From Gammaproteobacteria bacterium (GTDB lineage Bacteria > Pseudomonadota > Gammaproteobacteria > Steroidobacterales > JABDKV01): a stretch of 64,000 nt of DNA. The stretch is from contig JABDJB010000012.1 in the NCBI GenBank assembly GCA_013003425.1, positions 1 to 64,000 on the forward strand, given 5' to 3'. Below are positions 10,246-20,312 of the stretch, piece by piece (position 1 is the first letter of the stretch; each line of letters starts with the position of its first letter). The notes below the pieces were generated by a model that saw only the letters and a list, made by a program, of their open reading frames with translations, was not told where the DNA came from and did no database searches. The position numbers were made by a program, and so were the translations under genes.

Positions 10246-11003
10246 ACACCGACAAGCACCCGGTTGATTTCGGGCCGCAGTTTCGTGTGCTGAACACGGA
10301 TTGCACGGCGACGAGTTATTCGCAGCTGGCCGACGATCTCGCAACCCACTGTCGCCGCGAAGAGCGCCACACGCTGCTGGTGGATTTCACCAACGTGCAC
10401 ATCGTGGCGATGCGCAGCAAAGATGAACAGTTCAGGGAAATCACCGACACCATGGACCTGTTCGTCCCCGACAGCATGGTGCTGACCTGGGCGGTCAACT
10501 GGAAGGGTGGTTCAATGCGCGACCGCGTATACGGTCCGTCCTTCCTGACGCACATGATCACCAACTCGCCGCCGGACCTGCGGCATTACTTCCTTGGGGC
10601 ATCGCAGGAGTGTCTCGACCTGTTGCTGGCACAAATCCGGAAGCGCAACCCCGACTTTCTGATTGCCGGGTCGCATCACGGCTACTTCGGCACTGACGAC
10701 GAGGATGCGGTGCTTGCCGACATCAACGCGGCGCAGCCTGACCTGGTCTGGGTCGGGCTTGGAACGCCCAAGCAACAGGAGTGGATTTACCGCGTTCGCG
10801 ACCGGGCCCGGGCCGGCGCGCTGCTCGCGGTGGGTTTTGCCTTCGATGTTAATGCCGGGACAAAAAAGGATGCGCCACCGTGGATGCAGCGGATGGGATT
10901 GACCTGGTTTTACCGGCTGCTGCAGGAACCACGGCGCCTGTGGTGGCGGTATCTGTACTACAACAGCGTTTTCCTGTGGGGACTGCTGCGACAGAAAAGT
11001 TGA
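10230..11003 (+). CDS. WecG/TagA/CpsF family glycosyltransferase
   Basis: A 257-residue GT26-family enzyme that transfers a sugar (ManNAc, ManNAcA or Glc-type in known members) to a polyprenyl-linked acceptor at the inner membrane. Family signatures are [16 protein letters not shown] with the conserved Asp, VYGPSFL, the nucleotide-binding [32 protein letters not shown] and [12 protein letters not shown] at the C-terminus. GTG 10230 is preferred over an ATG at 10179, which would extend the overlap with the epimerase to 67 bp without adding conserved sequence. Both genes look like a two-gene exopolysaccharide unit. Confidence 0.85.
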   Translation: MPGVVDTDKHPVDFGPQFRVLNTDCTATSYSQLADDLATHCRREERHTLLVDFTNVHIVAMRSKDEQFREITDTMDLFVPDSMVLTWAVNWKGGSMRDRVYGPSFLTHMITNSPPDLRHYFLGASQECLDLLLAQIRKRNPDFLIAGSHHGYFGTDDEDAVLADINAAQPDLVWVGLGTPKQQEWIYRVRDRARAGALLAVGFAFDVNAGTKKDAPPWMQRMGLTWFYRLLQEPRRLWWRYLYYNSVFLWGLLRQKS

Positions 11004-11006
11004 TGA

Positions 11007-11232
11007 GTCGCGCCTGGAAGGCGCTGTGGGAGCGGCATCCTGCTGTGGGAGCGGCATCTTGCCGCGATCAGTCGCGCCTGGAAGGCGCTCCCACAAACAA
11101 GAAGAGCATCCTGCTGTGGGAGCGGCATCCTGCTGTGGGAGCGGCATCCTGCCGCGATTGAGTCGCGCCTGGAAGGCGCTCCCACAAACAAGAAGAGCAT
11201 CCTGCTGCAAACCAGAAGGCGCTCTCACCGAG
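11007..11232. repeat. REP/BIME cluster upstream of the RAYT gene
   Basis: The stretch consists of repeated GTGGGAGCGGCATC-TGCCGCGAT elements followed by the inverted arm TCGCGCCTGG-AGGCGCTCCCACA and a short linker (AACAAGAAGAGCATCCTGCT). Two complete head-to-head pairs plus several half units are visible, and the last unit decays around 11210-11230. Such paired palindromic units are BIMEs, mobilised in trans by REP-associated tyrosine transposases. It fills the gap between the glycosyltransferase and the RAYT gene and might also end glycosyltransferase transcription. Confidence 0.9.
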
Positions 11233-11300
11233 ATAAAATCTCTTAATTGTGAGGAATTATTCGGAAGGCGGACAGAGAGTAGCGTGATTACGCTGCTTGA

Positions 11301-11798
11301 ATGGCGAATCGGATACCGCATTCTCGCGACTTGCGGCGCGGGCGTGACTCGAGGACCGGCGGCTACTATTTCCTGACCACGTCAGTGGCTGGACGTCGCC
11401 CGATTTTCAGACATCCAGAGAACGCAACGATGATGGTCAACGCGCTCCGCTGGATAAATGACGCGAAGCGGTTCTTTGTCGATGCCGCCGTTGTAATGCC
11501 TGACCACCTGCATCTTGCCGGACGACTTGGCGAAGGCAGCCTGGCGTCCGTAATGCATACGCTCAAGAGCTTCACCGCCAACCAGCTGGTTGGCAATGGT
11601 GTTATGTCGCCAGTCTGGCAGGACGGATATCACGATCATCAACTACGCGATGATGAAGACTACGGCGTGCATGTCCGATACTTGATCGAGAATCCGACGC
11701 GGGCGGGGTTGGTTGAACATCTGGACGACTACCCTTATCTGATTTTCCCGGACTGGTGGTGCGATCAAGTCGCGCCTGGAAGGCGCTCCCACAAATAA
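11301..11798 (+). CDS. REP-associated tyrosine transposase (RAYT)
   Basis: A 165-residue Y1/HUH single-strand transposase of the IS200-like RAYT group. It shows GGYYFLTTSVAGRRPIF near residue 20, the HUH metal motif as MPDHLHL (His69, His71), the LKSFTANQL helix, the WQDGYHDHQLRDD signature and the catalytic Tyr127 in VRYLIENPTRAGL. RAYTs nick and join REP hairpins. It is flanked on both sides by REP clusters, its expected substrates. Oddly, residues from about 155 to the stop are encoded by the downstream REP unit itself, giving the tail VAPGRRSHK. The catalytic residues are intact, so it is probably active. Confidence 0.92.
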   Translation: MANRIPHSRDLRRGRDSRTGGYYFLTTSVAGRRPIFRHPENATMMVNALRWINDAKRFFVDAAVVMPDHLHLAGRLGEGSLASVMHTLKSFTANQLVGNGVMSPVWQDGYHDHQLRDDEDYGVHVRYLIENPTRAGLVEHLDDYPYLIFPDWWCDQVAPGRRSHK

Positions 11799-11974
11799 GA
11801 AAGAGCATCCTGCGGTGGGAGCGGCACCCTGCTGTGGGTGCGGCACCGTGCTGTGGGAGCGGCATCTTGCCGCGATCAGTCGCGCCTGGAAGGCGCTCCC
11901 ACAAATAAGAAGAGCATCTTGCTGTGGGAGCGGCATCCTGCCGCGATTGAGTCGCGCCTGGAAGGCGCTCCCAC
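11761..11974. repeat. REP/BIME cluster downstream of the RAYT gene
   Basis: Repeated GTGGGAGCGGC-GCCGCGAT arms alternate with TCGCGCCTGGAAGGCGCTCC arms and AAATAAGAAGAGCATC linkers, closely matching the 11007-11232 cluster. Some internal units are diverged or truncated (GTGGGTGCGGCACC). The first arm overlaps the RAYT 3' end, and the last ends 8 bp before the stop of the glutathione peroxidase gene, so it may also form that gene's 3' hairpin. Confidence 0.9.
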
Positions 11975-11981
11975 GGTTTGG

Positions 11982-12461
11982 TCAAAGAGCTTCGGCAATA
12001 TCCTGTAACAGACCGGCATCAGCAGGTTCTGTTGCCGGCGGGTAGCGCGCGATGATCTTGCCGTCGCGGTCGATCAGGAACTTCTCGAAATTCCACTCGA
12101 TATCGCCGGAAAATCCGTTTGCTGCATCAGTCAGCCATGCGTACAGCGGGTGACGTCCGTTGCCGTTAACTTCGATCTTTTCCGACAGCGGAAACGTCAC
12201 GCCATAGTTGGTGCTGCAAAAAGCCTCTATCTGTTGCGCGTCACCGGGCTCCTGCGCACCAAACTGGTTGCACGGAAAGCCGACGACAGTCAGTCCGTCA
12301 CCTGCATGGTCTTTGTAAAGCTGCTCGAGGCCGGTGTACTGCGGCGTGAGACCGCATTCGCTGGCGACGTTAACTGCGAGAACCACCTTGCCGGCACAAC
12401 CGGCCAGCAGACCAGGTTCACCCCGCAGGCTGTCGATTGAAAATTCGTGAAATTTCGGCAC
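11982..12461 (-). CDS. Glutathione peroxidase (thiol peroxidase, Cys type)
   Basis: A 159-residue protein of the usual length for bacterial BtuE-like glutathione peroxidases, which reduce hydroperoxides with thioredoxin or glutathione. The catalytic tetrad is visible: Cys36 in NVASECGLTPQY, Gln in GFPCNQFGAQEPG, and Trp-Asn in IEWNFEKFLIDRDG. A Cys replaces the selenocysteine of vertebrate enzymes, as is normal in bacteria. The start is GTG 12461 with GGAGGGG 5 bases upstream. It lacks a signal peptide and is cytoplasmic. It is divergent from the DUF945 gene. Confidence 0.94.
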   Translation of the reverse strand: MPKFHEFSIDSLRGEPGLLAGCAGKVVLAVNVASECGLTPQYTGLEQLYKDHAGDGLTVVGFPCNQFGAQEPGDAQQIEAFCSTNYGVTFPLSEKIEVNGNGRHPLYAWLTDAANGFSGDIEWNFEKFLIDRDGKIIARYPPATEPADAGLLQDIAEAL

Positions 12462-12522
12462 CGTACCCCTCCGCTGCTGTCATACTTTGAGGTCACAAGT
12501 TAACACCGACAGGCGCGTCAAG

Positions 12523-13797
12523 TTGAAACGTTTCATTATTATTGTGCTTTTGCTTGCCACCGGTGCCGTGCTGGCGCTGCCGGGTGCAGTTGGTGTGGTG
12601 GCCGAACAGCAGCAGGACCGGCTGGTCGGTGAGATCAACGGATTCAGCAACCAGCTGGTCAGGGAGCGTTACGAACGCAACTGGTTCAGCAGCGAGTCGC
12701 GCTACCGCTACAGCATTGAAGACGAACAGCTGCGCAGGCTGGCGGCGGCAGTCACCGAGGAGCCGGAAGGCACCCCGCAGCTGATTGTCACAACAAAGAT
12801 GTATCACGGCCCGGTGCCCTTGATCAGCGGCGGCTCTTCACCACTGGCCTGGACCGACATGGATTCCAGCCTGGTATTGCGTGCACCGTCCGGCGAGGAA
12901 ATCGAACTGCCCGGTGAATTGCGCAGCCGCGTGGAGCCCGATGGTTCTACCCGGTTTATTTACAGTGCTGCTGCCGAAACCCGTGCGCTGGATAACGGTC
13001 TGACGCTGGCCTGGCAAGATACCCGAGTCGAGATCACGCTCGGTCGCAGCCAGGAAGACCTTGGCGTAGACGGTGACATCGGAGTGATCCGGCTGTTTGA
13101 TAAAGACGCGGAGATTCGTGTCGGACCGGCCACAGTGGCCTCCGACCAGGAGAAGAGCCGCAACGGGATCTGGACCGGCGACACCGACATTCGTGTTTCT
13201 TCGGTTGTCCTGCACGAGGTCGAGGCCGATAACGTGACGCTGGCGCTGCGCGTGCTGGATGATTCCGACCTGGCCTCATATGCCGTAAACCTGGGCGCGC
13301 TGAACCTGCGTGGCGAGGGGCTCACGGGGGATGCCCGTATCGATTTTCTTGCGCAACGACTCGATGCCGAAGCATTGAGCGGCCTGCTCGAGTTGATGGG
13401 TGAATATCCCAATGGCGGACCGATGCCGGTTACCGATCGCGATGCGTTATTGCGCCGGATACTGCGTGGCGGGCCGGAAATAACCGTTCGCACGCTCAGG
13501 ATACCCATGAGCGAAGCCGATCTTGAGGGTGATGCCCACATCGTGGTTGAACCGGGCACCGGTGCCACACCGCGTGAACTTGCGCGCGGACTGGAAGGCA
13601 GTGCAACCCTGCTGGTGCCAAAATCGCTTATCGAGCAACTAAAGACCAATGGCACAGCGGAAGCGCGTAATGCCATCGAGCTGATGCAACGCTTCCGCGT
13701 GCTCAAGCCGGAAGGCAATCGATATCGCATCGAGGCGAAGTACGCCGGCAGTCTGCTGTCGGTAAACGGTTTTCCGGTACCTGTCCCGGTTTTCTAG
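12523..13797 (+). CDS. DUF945 (YdgA-like) envelope protein
   Basis: A 424-residue protein with an N-terminal uncleaved or cleaved signal ([20 protein letters not shown]) and a long beta-rich body. The N-terminal [20 protein letters not shown] and the later [13 protein letters not shown] are typical of the DUF945/YdgA family of inner-membrane-anchored periplasmic proteins of unknown role. TTG 12523 places the signal directly at the N-terminus. An in-frame TTG at 12487 would add 12 residues and cannot be excluded. It converges on mnmG, and the two stop codons share the tetranucleotide CTAG at 13794-13797. Confidence 0.8.
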   Translation: MKRFIIIVLLLATGAVLALPGAVGVVAEQQQDRLVGEINGFSNQLVRERYERNWFSSESRYRYSIEDEQLRRLAAAVTEEPEGTPQLIVTTKMYHGPVPLISGGSSPLAWTDMDSSLVLRAPSGEEIELPGELRSRVEPDGSTRFIYSAAAETRALDNGLTLAWQDTRVEITLGRSQEDLGVDGDIGVIRLFDKDAEIRVGPATVASDQEKSRNGIWTGDTDIRVSSVVLHEVEADNVTLALRVLDDSDLASYAVNLGALNLRGEGLTGDARIDFLAQRLDAEALSGLLELMGEYPNGGPMPVTDRDALLRRILRGGPEITVRTLRIPMSEADLEGDAHIVVEPGTGATPRELARGLEGSATLLVPKSLIEQLKTNGTAEARNAIELMQRFRVLKPEGNRYRIEAKYAGSLLSVNGFPVPVPVF

Positions 13798-15671
13798 GCG
13801 CTGCGGCGCAGTTGGTTTTTCTTCAGGTGCACCAGCAGCAGTGAAATAGCAGCAGGTGTAACGCCGGGAATGCGGCTGGCCTGACCAACAGTTTGCGGCT
13901 GCACGTCATTGAGCTTTTGTCGCACTTCATGGGACAAACCGCGCACGATGTCATAGTCGATGCCGTCAGGTATTGCCTGCTCTTCATGGCGCTGCTGTTT
14001 CACGATCTCGGCATTCTGACGCTCGATGTAACCTGCATAACGCGCCTTAATTTCCACCTGCGCGGCAACGCGTGGTGCGGCGACGCCCGGACCGATTCCC
14101 GGCAGCTGCACCAGGATGTCATAGCTCATACCAGGACGACGCAGCAGGTCGACTGCGTGCTGCTCCCGCCGCAGGGTGCCGCCGGGAATCTTTGCCAGGT
14201 CCTGCTGCGACAGCCGCTCCGGCCGCACCAGCAGTTTTTTCAGCCGCGCCGTCTCGGCAGCGATACCGTCACGGTGCGCGCAAAACGATTGCCAGCGATG
14301 ATCGTCTATCAGCCCCAGCTCATGCCCTTTCGCGGTTAAACGCAGGTCAGCATTGTCTTCGCGCAGAGTAAGCCGGTATTCGGCGCGGCTGGTGAACATG
14401 CGATACGGCTCGCTGGTGCCGCGCGTCACCAGGTCGTCCACCAGCACCCCGATATAGGCCTCGTTGCGACGTGGCCACCACGGCTGCTTGTCCTGCACCT
14501 GCAGCGCGGCGTTGATGCCTGCCAACAGGCCCTGCGCGCCGGCCTCTTCGTAACCGGTGGTGCCATTGATCTGCCCGGCAAAAAACAGGCCGGGAATAAA
14601 GCGGGTCTCCAGCGTGTGTGAAAGATCACGCGGGTCGAAAAAATCGTACTCGATCGCGTAGCCCGGCCGCGTCATCACCGCATTCTGGCAGCCGGTCATG
14701 GTGTGCACGAATTCGAGTTGCACTTCGGCCGGCAGCGAGGTCGAGATGCCGTTGGGATAAACCTCGTCGGTGTCCAGCCCCTCCGGTTCGATAAACACCT
14801 GGTGCGAATTCCTGTCGGCGAAGCGCACGATCTTGTCTTCGATCGATGGGCAATAACGCGGACCAATACCCTCAATGGCGCCGGTATACATCGGCGAGCG
14901 GTCCAGTGCGCCACGGATAAGTTCATGCGTGCGTTCATTGGTGGCACTGATGTAACAGCTGCGCTGTTGCGGATGCTCGTCACGGCTGCCGATAAAAGAA
15001 AACACCGGACGCGGTTCGTCACCCGGCTGCTCGGTCATTGCAGCGAAATCGAGACTGCGCCCGTCGAGCCGCGGCGGTGTGCCGGTTTTCAGTCGCGCCA
15101 CGCGAAACGGCTGTTCACGCAACCGCGCCGCCAGCAGGTTTGACGGTGCATCGCCAACGCGGCCACCGGCTTCGCGCTTGTCACCCACATGCATTACGCC
15201 GCCGAGAAATGTGCCGACCGTAAGCACCACGACAGCGGCACGGAAGTCGTCGCCCGACTCGGTACGCACGCCGGCGATGCGACCCTGTTCAACAACAAGG
15301 TCGGCGACGCTTTGCTGTATTACCGTCAGGCCCGGCTGGTTGTGCAGGAACTGCTGGATTGCGCGCTTGTAAAGCTTTCGGTCGGCCTGCGCCCGTGTGG
15401 CGCGTACCGCCGGGCCCTTACTTGCGTTGAGCGTGCGGAAATGAATGCCGGCACGGTCAGCCGCGCGGGCCATGACACCGCCGAGTGCATCGATCTCGCG
15501 CGTGAGGTGTCCTTTGCCGATGCCACCAATGGCCGGGTTGCAGCTCATCTGCCCCAGCGTTTCCAGCTTGTGGGTCAGCAATACCGTACGCGCGCCCATG
15601 CGCGCCGCGGCCAGGGCGGCCTCGGTACCGGCGTGTCCGCCGCCAACTACAATGACCTCAAAGACATTCAT
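13794..15671 (-). CDS. mnmG: tRNA uridine-5-carboxymethylaminomethyl modification enzyme MnmG
   Basis: A 625-residue FAD protein that, with MnmE, installs the cmnm5 group on U34 of certain tRNAs. The FAD-binding [21 protein letters not shown] opens the protein. The two family signatures [15 protein letters not shown] and [21 protein letters not shown] are intact, as is the C-terminal [12 protein letters not shown] region. ATG 15671 ([12 protein letters not shown]) is the conserved start, and the longer open frame to 16079 is noise. Unlike many proteobacteria it is not next to mnmE nor followed by rsmG-parA-parB; its 3' neighbour is the converging DUF945 gene. Confidence 0.97.
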   Translation of the reverse strand: MNVFEVIVVGGGHAGTEAALAAARMGARTVLLTHKLETLGQMSCNPAIGGIGKGHLTREIDALGGVMARAADRAGIHFRTLNASKGPAVRATRAQADRKLYKRAIQQFLHNQPGLTVIQQSVADLVVEQGRIAGVRTESGDDFRAAVVVLTVGTFLGGVMHVGDKREAGGRVGDAPSNLLAARLREQPFRVARLKTGTPPRLDGRSLDFAAMTEQPGDEPRPVFSFIGSRDEHPQQRSCYISATNERTHELIRGALDRSPMYTGAIEGIGPRYCPSIEDKIVRFADRNSHQVFIEPEGLDTDEVYPNGISTSLPAEVQLEFVHTMTGCQNAVMTRPGYAIEYDFFDPRDLSHTLETRFIPGLFFAGQINGTTGYEEAGAQGLLAGINAALQVQDKQPWWPRRNEAYIGVLVDDLVTRGTSEPYRMFTSRAEYRLTLREDNADLRLTAKGHELGLIDDHRWQSFCAHRDGIAAETARLKKLLVRPERLSQQDLAKIPGGTLRREQHAVDLLRRPGMSYDILVQLPGIGPGVAAPRVAAQVEIKARYAGYIERQNAEIVKQQRHEEQAIPDGIDYDIVRGLSHEVRQKLNDVQPQTVGQASRIPGVTPAAISLLLVHLKKNQLRRSA

Positions 15672-15746
15672 GGGGTTGCGGATTATAAGGCCGTCAGCGG
15701 CGCCAGTGTGAACTGCGTCACACTTTTGGCGCCTAACATCGATAAC

Positions 15747-18671
15747 ATGGCGTTTTTCCGCAACCCGAAACCTGCAAAAATGCACCGATTCGCTGCCCTG
15801 GCCGCCCTGATTCTGCTTGCCGCGCCACTCCAGGCCCGTGTTCCGGCCCCCGGGGTGCAAAACGAGCTGACGGCACCGCATGTCCCGGCCCAGCTGCTGG
15901 TCAAGACCACTCCCGGTACCGCCGATACCGTCGTGGCAGACCTGCTGGCCCCTTTCGGAGCGGTAGTGCTGGCCAGTCACCCGGCCGGCCGGCTGGTGCT
16001 TGCCGCGATTGACGACGATGCAAACCTCGGGTCGGCCATTGAGCTGGTTGCCGCTGACCTGCGCATCGAATACGCCCACCCCAATTACCTGTTCGAGCGT
16101 GACGCCACGCCGAATGACCTGGACTTCGCGCGCCAGTGGGCCAAGGACAACACCGGCGTAAATGCGCCGAACGGCCTTGGCACGCCCGGCGCCGACATGA
16201 ACATGGTTGCGGCGTGGGACACGCGCAGCAGCGCGGCCAATGTGATCCTGGCGATCATCGACGACTCACTCGATACGACACACGTCGACCTGGTCGGCAA
16301 TGTGCTGACCAGCGGCAAGTGTTTCGCCTCACCCAACAGCGCCAGCCCGTGCAGCAACGGGCCAAATGACCCTAACCCTTCCGATGCGGATGATTTTCAC
16401 GGCACGCTCGTTGCAGGCAGCGCCGGTGCAAGCGGCAACAACGGCATCGGCATCGCCGGCACCGCCTGGGAACTGGGGTTGCTACCGCTGAAAGTCGACC
16501 TGTCTACGTTTGCCATTGTGGCGGCCATAGACGAAGCCATCGCCCAGGGCGCGCACATTATTAACATGAGCTTTGGCGGGCCGGTTCAGGGCACCGCGCA
16601 GTCAGAGGCCATAACCCGGGCGCAAAACGCGGGCATCCTGATGGTCGCGTCAGCCGGCAACTCCGATGCCAACAACGACATTGCGCTGCACTTTCCGTCG
16701 GACTCGACACAACCCAACGTGCTGTCGATCGCTGCCACCACGGCCAGTGATCAGGTTGCGGAGTTCAGCCAGTGGGCCAGCTTCGATGTCGACCTTGCCG
16801 CGCCGGGCCAGCAAACGCTGACCACTGCCAACGGCAACGCCTACAGCTTTGCCAGCGGTACGTCGTTTTCGGCGCCACATGTCGCGGGTGTCGCCGCGCT
16901 GTTGCAGGCTGAATACAACCCTGTTGATTACGAACAGCTGAAAGCCTACCTGCTGTACGGCGGCGTGGAAGGCGTGACGACGCTCGGGCCGGTGGTGCCA
17001 GGCGCAAGCACGCAAACCGTACCGGCGCGAGCGGCGGCGGGGCGTCTCGATGCAGCCCGCGCACTGGCCGGTCCGCCGGGCGGCGTTATTATCATAGAAG
17101 ACGTGCGGATCGATGACAGCGTGTCGGGTAACGGCAACGGCCTGCTCGATCCGGGCGAAACTGCCAGCCTGGAAATCGTGCTGCGTAACCACTGGCTGGC
17201 TGAAACCGCGGTAAGCGGCACCCTGAGCAGCGATGATCTGGTCATCAACGACGCCACGCCGCAACTGTTCGGCAACATTACCCGCAACGGCGCAGCCTCT
17301 GCAGCATTCAGCGTAACGCTGGCTGCGGCGGCCTCCGGAAATGAACAACGTTTTCTTTCGCTGGCGCTGAGTTCTGCGGCGGGCGCGCTGCCGGCGCGCT
17401 ATTTTTATCTTGAAACCGGCACGCTGACGAACGGCAGCACTGTCACACAGCAGATCCAGCGCTACGACTGGGACGAGTTTCACGCCTGGCACATCGATAT
17501 GCCGGTTGGCGCCAGCAACCTTTTTGTCTCAACTTCCGGCAGCGGCGATATCGACCTGTTGCTGCGTCACGATCGGTCGCCGGAGTACCTGATATCGCTC
17601 GACGCCGAGCGCGGCGGTTTTTATTACGTCGACCGCGACACGGTAGTGAGCGGCAACGCCGGGGCCGACGAGTCGATCAGCGTGCTGAATCCACTGCCCG
17701 GCACCTACCACGTGGTGGTGGTCAATTACGACCAGAATCCGAAGACGTACGAACTGACCGCCTCGTATGCGGCGCCCGGCGCCGACATCGTGGCGTTTTC
17801 TGCCGGCACCTATACAGCGGGCGAAGGCGACGGGCAGGCCGTTATCGGTGTGGTCCGCTCGGGTGGGGTTGGTCCGGCCAGCGTGGACTATGCTACTGCG
17901 CCGGGCAGCGCCACGCCGACGGTTGATTACGTTTCCAGCAGCGGCACGCTGAACTGGGCGGCGGGTGAATCCGGCACAAAGACCTTCTCCGTTCCCCTTG
18001 TCGATGACCTGGAGAGCGAAAACGGCGAAACAGTATTACTGATGCTGAGCAACGCCTCGGGAACGACTCCGGGGGTACCGTCGAGCGCAACATTGACCAT
18101 CAACGACAACGATGCTGCCGCCGGCATCATCGCTTTTGATACTGCACAACAGACGGTCGGCGAAAGCGCTGGCACCGTGCAGCTGCGGGTCACGCGGAGC
18201 AACGGCAGCGGTGGCGTTGCCACGGTTGACTATCGCACGCAGGGCGCCAATGCCGTTGCCGGTGCCGACTTCGATAACACCAACGGTACGTTGCGATGGG
18301 AGGATGGCGACACGGCCGACAAGACCATCGAAATAATTATTAACGACGACGCCGTTGAGGAGTCGGACGAGAATTTTACCGTGTTGCTGGAAAATGCCAG
18401 CGCGGCGGAAATCGGTTCGCCCGACAGCCAGGTCATAACAATTGACGACAACGACACAACTGCGGCACCAGCGCCGGATCCGGCTCCGGTTCCTGCGCCC
18501 TCCGGCGGGGGCGGTGGCGGCGCCATTGGAATATTGCTGCTCGGCGTGCTGGGCGCGATCGGGCTGCTGCGACGCCGGCTTGTCAGCACTGCTGCTGGTC
18601 CTGCCGCCTGGCGCACCAGTATTTTTCCTTTGGCCTCTGGCCGCGGTGCAGCCCGGCGAGTGCGCGTGTAA
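15747..18671 (+). CDS. Secreted S8 (subtilisin-like) protease with PPC, Calx-beta and GlyGly-CTERM modules
   Basis: A 974-residue exoprotease. Order: signal ([18 protein letters not shown]), fervidolysin-like prodomain ([17 protein letters not shown]), then S8 domain with Asp in [14 protein letters not shown] near 172, His in DFHGTLVAG near 218, oxyanion Asn in [11 protein letters not shown] and Ser in [12 protein letters not shown] near 373. A CARDB-like stretch, a PPC-like domain near 570-660 and two Calx-beta units (each ending in INDND/IDDND) follow. The end is Pro-rich linker, SGGGGGG, a hydrophobic helix and RRR: the GlyGly-CTERM tripartite signal for rhombosortase. About 30 residues continue after RRR, which is unusual. 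ATG 15747 and 15780 are both possible starts. Confidence 0.9.
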   Translation: MAFFRNPKPAKMHRFAALAALILLAAPLQARVPAPGVQNELTAPHVPAQLLVKTTPGTADTVVADLLAPFGAVVLASHPAGRLVLAAIDDDANLGSAIELVAADLRIEYAHPNYLFERDATPNDLDFARQWAKDNTGVNAPNGLGTPGADMNMVAAWDTRSSAANVILAIIDDSLDTTHVDLVGNVLTSGKCFASPNSASPCSNGPNDPNPSDADDFHGTLVAGSAGASGNNGIGIAGTAWELGLLPLKVDLSTFAIVAAIDEAIAQGAHIINMSFGGPVQGTAQSEAITRAQNAGILMVASAGNSDANNDIALHFPSDSTQPNVLSIAATTASDQVAEFSQWASFDVDLAAPGQQTLTTANGNAYSFASGTSFSAPHVAGVAALLQAEYNPVDYEQLKAYLLYGGVEGVTTLGPVVPGASTQTVPARAAAGRLDAARALAGPPGGVIIIEDVRIDDSVSGNGNGLLDPGETASLEIVLRNHWLAETAVSGTLSSDDLVINDATPQLFGNITRNGAASAAFSVTLAAAASGNEQRFLSLALSSAAGALPARYFYLETGTLTNGSTVTQQIQRYDWDEFHAWHIDMPVGASNLFVSTSGSGDIDLLLRHDRSPEYLISLDAERGGFYYVDRDTVVSGNAGADESISVLNPLPGTYHVVVVNYDQNPKTYELTASYAAPGADIVAFSAGTYTAGEGDGQAVIGVVRSGGVGPASVDYATAPGSATPTVDYVSSSGTLNWAAGESGTKTFSVPLVDDLESENGETVLLMLSNASGTTPGVPSSATLTINDNDAAAGIIAFDTAQQTVGESAGTVQLRVTRSNGSGGVATVDYRTQGANAVAGADFDNTNGTLRWEDGDTADKTIEIIINDDAVEESDENFTVLLENASAAEIGSPDSQVITIDDNDTTAAPAPDPAPVPAPSGGGGGGAIGILLLGVLGAIGLLRRRLVSTAAGPAAWRTSIFPLASGRGAARRVRV

Positions 18672-18815
18672 TGAGACGCCGGACGAACTGGCTCACGTGC
18701 GCAGCAAGCTCGGTCCGGGATATGACCAGCTGAAACAGATCACGCGATACGAATTCGCCCCGCCGCCGATAGTCACGATGACTTGTGACACTGACGGCGC
18801 CCGTTTAGGCTACCC

Positions 18816-20312
18816 GTGTCGTCCGCACCTGGAACCCGCTTGTTGCGATTGATTGCAGCTGCGCTGCTTGGTCTCGGCCTTTGCGCCTGCGCTCCTGCGC
18901 CGCAGACCGGTGATAAAGCCACGCTTGAAATGGAACCGTGCCGGCTGCACGGCGCCAGCGGATTGACGTCCATAGCAGCCGAATGCGGCTACCTGGAAGT
19001 GCCCGAGAACCCGGCCGACCCGGCCGGCGTCACGATCAGCCTGTTCGTCGCGCGCATCCCCGCGCTCAACCCGCGTTTTCCCGGTACGGCCTTCACCACG
19101 ATAGCGGGCGGACCGGGTCAGGCATCAACACAGTTCTATGCCGATTACGCTGCCGCGTTTGATCGCATCACGCGTCATCATGATGTAGTAGTGCTCGACC
19201 AGCGCGGCACGGGGAAATCAAATCTGCTGGATTGCCCGTATGACGTCGACGAGATGCTGGAATTCAGCGTCGAAACCGCTGTGGCGCGGGCGGACGAGTG
19301 CCGCGCCAACCTGCCGGGTGACCCGCGGTTTTACACCACCAGCGTCGCCGTCGACGACCTGGATCAGGTGCGGGCCGCGCTGGGTTACGACACGCTGGAT
19401 GTTTATGGCGTGTCCTACGGCACCCGCATGGCGCAGCATTACCTCAAGCAGTATCCGCAACGCATGCGCACCATGATTATCGATGGCGTTGTGCCAGCCG
19501 GTGAGCTGCTTGGCCCTGCCATTGCCCTGGATGCGCAGGTCGCCCTGGAAGCCCTTTTCGCCCGCTGCAGTAGCGACGAGCAATGCAGCACCAGCTTCCC
19601 GGCGATTGCCGAAAGCTTCAGCAGGCTGGCGCAGAGGCTGCGCGCGGACCCGGTCACCATGAACGTGGCGCACCCGGCGACGGGCGAACTCACCGAGGTG
19701 ACGCTGGACTACACGACTTTCGCCGGCACCATACGGCTGCTGTTGTATACGCCGACTACCGTTGCATTGTTGCCGCTGTTGCTGCATCAGGCCGATGCAC
19801 AGGACAACTGGGCGCCGCTGATTGCGCAGGGGCAGATTGCAGGACTGGCTGTGGCCGATCAGCTGGCAGAGGGTATGCACAACGCCATCATGTGTAGCGA
19901 GGATGCGCCGTTCTACGGAATCAGCGAGGCGCAACGCGCAGCGCTGGCGCAGACTTTTCTCGGTGCGCAGCAACTCGAAGCCATCGAGGCTGTCTGTCGT
20001 AACTGGCCGGCCGGCCTGATCGATGACGGGTTTCATCAACCGGCCAGCGCCGCCGTGCCGGTACTGCTGCTGTCAGGGTCGGCAGACCCGATAACGCCGC
20101 CGAAATACGCCGAGCGTGCGGCGGCGCACCTGCCCGACAGCCTGCATCTCATTGCCCAGGGCCATGGCCATGGCGTGGTGACACAACGCTGCGTACCGGG
20201 CCTCATCGCTCAGTTCGTCGAGGAAGCGTCACTCGCGGACCTCGAAACCGACTGTGTTGCGCAACAGTTGCCGGCACCGTTTTTCACCAGCTTTTCTGGT
20301 CCGGCACCATGA
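18816..20312 (+). CDS. Lipoprotein alpha/beta hydrolase, proline-iminopeptidase/TAP-like
   Basis: A 498-residue hydrolase with a lipoprotein signal (IAAALLGLGLCACAP, lipobox Cys about residue 23-25). The triad is visible: Ser in the nucleophile elbow YGVSYGTRMAQ, Asp in LLSGSADPITPP, and His in IAQGHGHGVV. An oxyanion HGG-type strand appears as TTIAGGPGQAS, and the VVLDQRGTGKS motif is typical of prolyl iminopeptidases and Streptomyces tripeptidyl aminopeptidases. A role trimming N-terminal residues from peptides in the periplasm is inferred. GTG 18816 is the start. Its stop overlaps the ABC ATPase start as ATGA, so the three downstream genes are coupled. Confidence 0.85.
   Translation: MSSAPGTRLLRLIAAALLGLGLCACAPAPQTGDKATLEMEPCRLHGASGLTSIAAECGYLEVPENPADPAGVTISLFVARIPALNPRFPGTAFTTIAGGPGQASTQFYADYAAAFDRITRHHDVVVLDQRGTGKSNLLDCPYDVDEMLEFSVETAVARADECRANLPGDPRFYTTSVAVDDLDQVRAALGYDTLDVYGVSYGTRMAQHYLKQYPQRMRTMIIDGVVPAGELLGPAIALDAQVALEALFARCSSDEQCSTSFPAIAESFSRLAQRLRADPVTMNVAHPATGELTEVTLDYTTFAGTIRLLLYTPTTVALLPLLLHQADAQDNWAPLIAQGQIAGLAVADQLAEGMHNAIMCSEDAPFYGISEAQRAALAQTFLGAQQLEAIEAVCRNWPAGLIDDGFHQPASAAVPVLLLSGSADPITPPKYAERAAAHLPDSLHLIAQGHGHGVVTQRCVPGLIAQFVEEASLADLETDCVAQQLPAPFFTSFSGPAP

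Noticed and set aside
15189-15746. Extension of the S8 protease N-terminus to 15189
   Set aside because: This would run antisense through mnmG and place the signal peptide 190 residues inside the protein.
18442-18852. Alternative frame after the S8 protease C-terminus
   Set aside because: A 136-codon frame with a Leu-rich part and Cys residues is open, but there is no ribosome binding site or conserved motif, and it overlaps the protease and the next gene. It may be part of a frameshift story but not a gene call.
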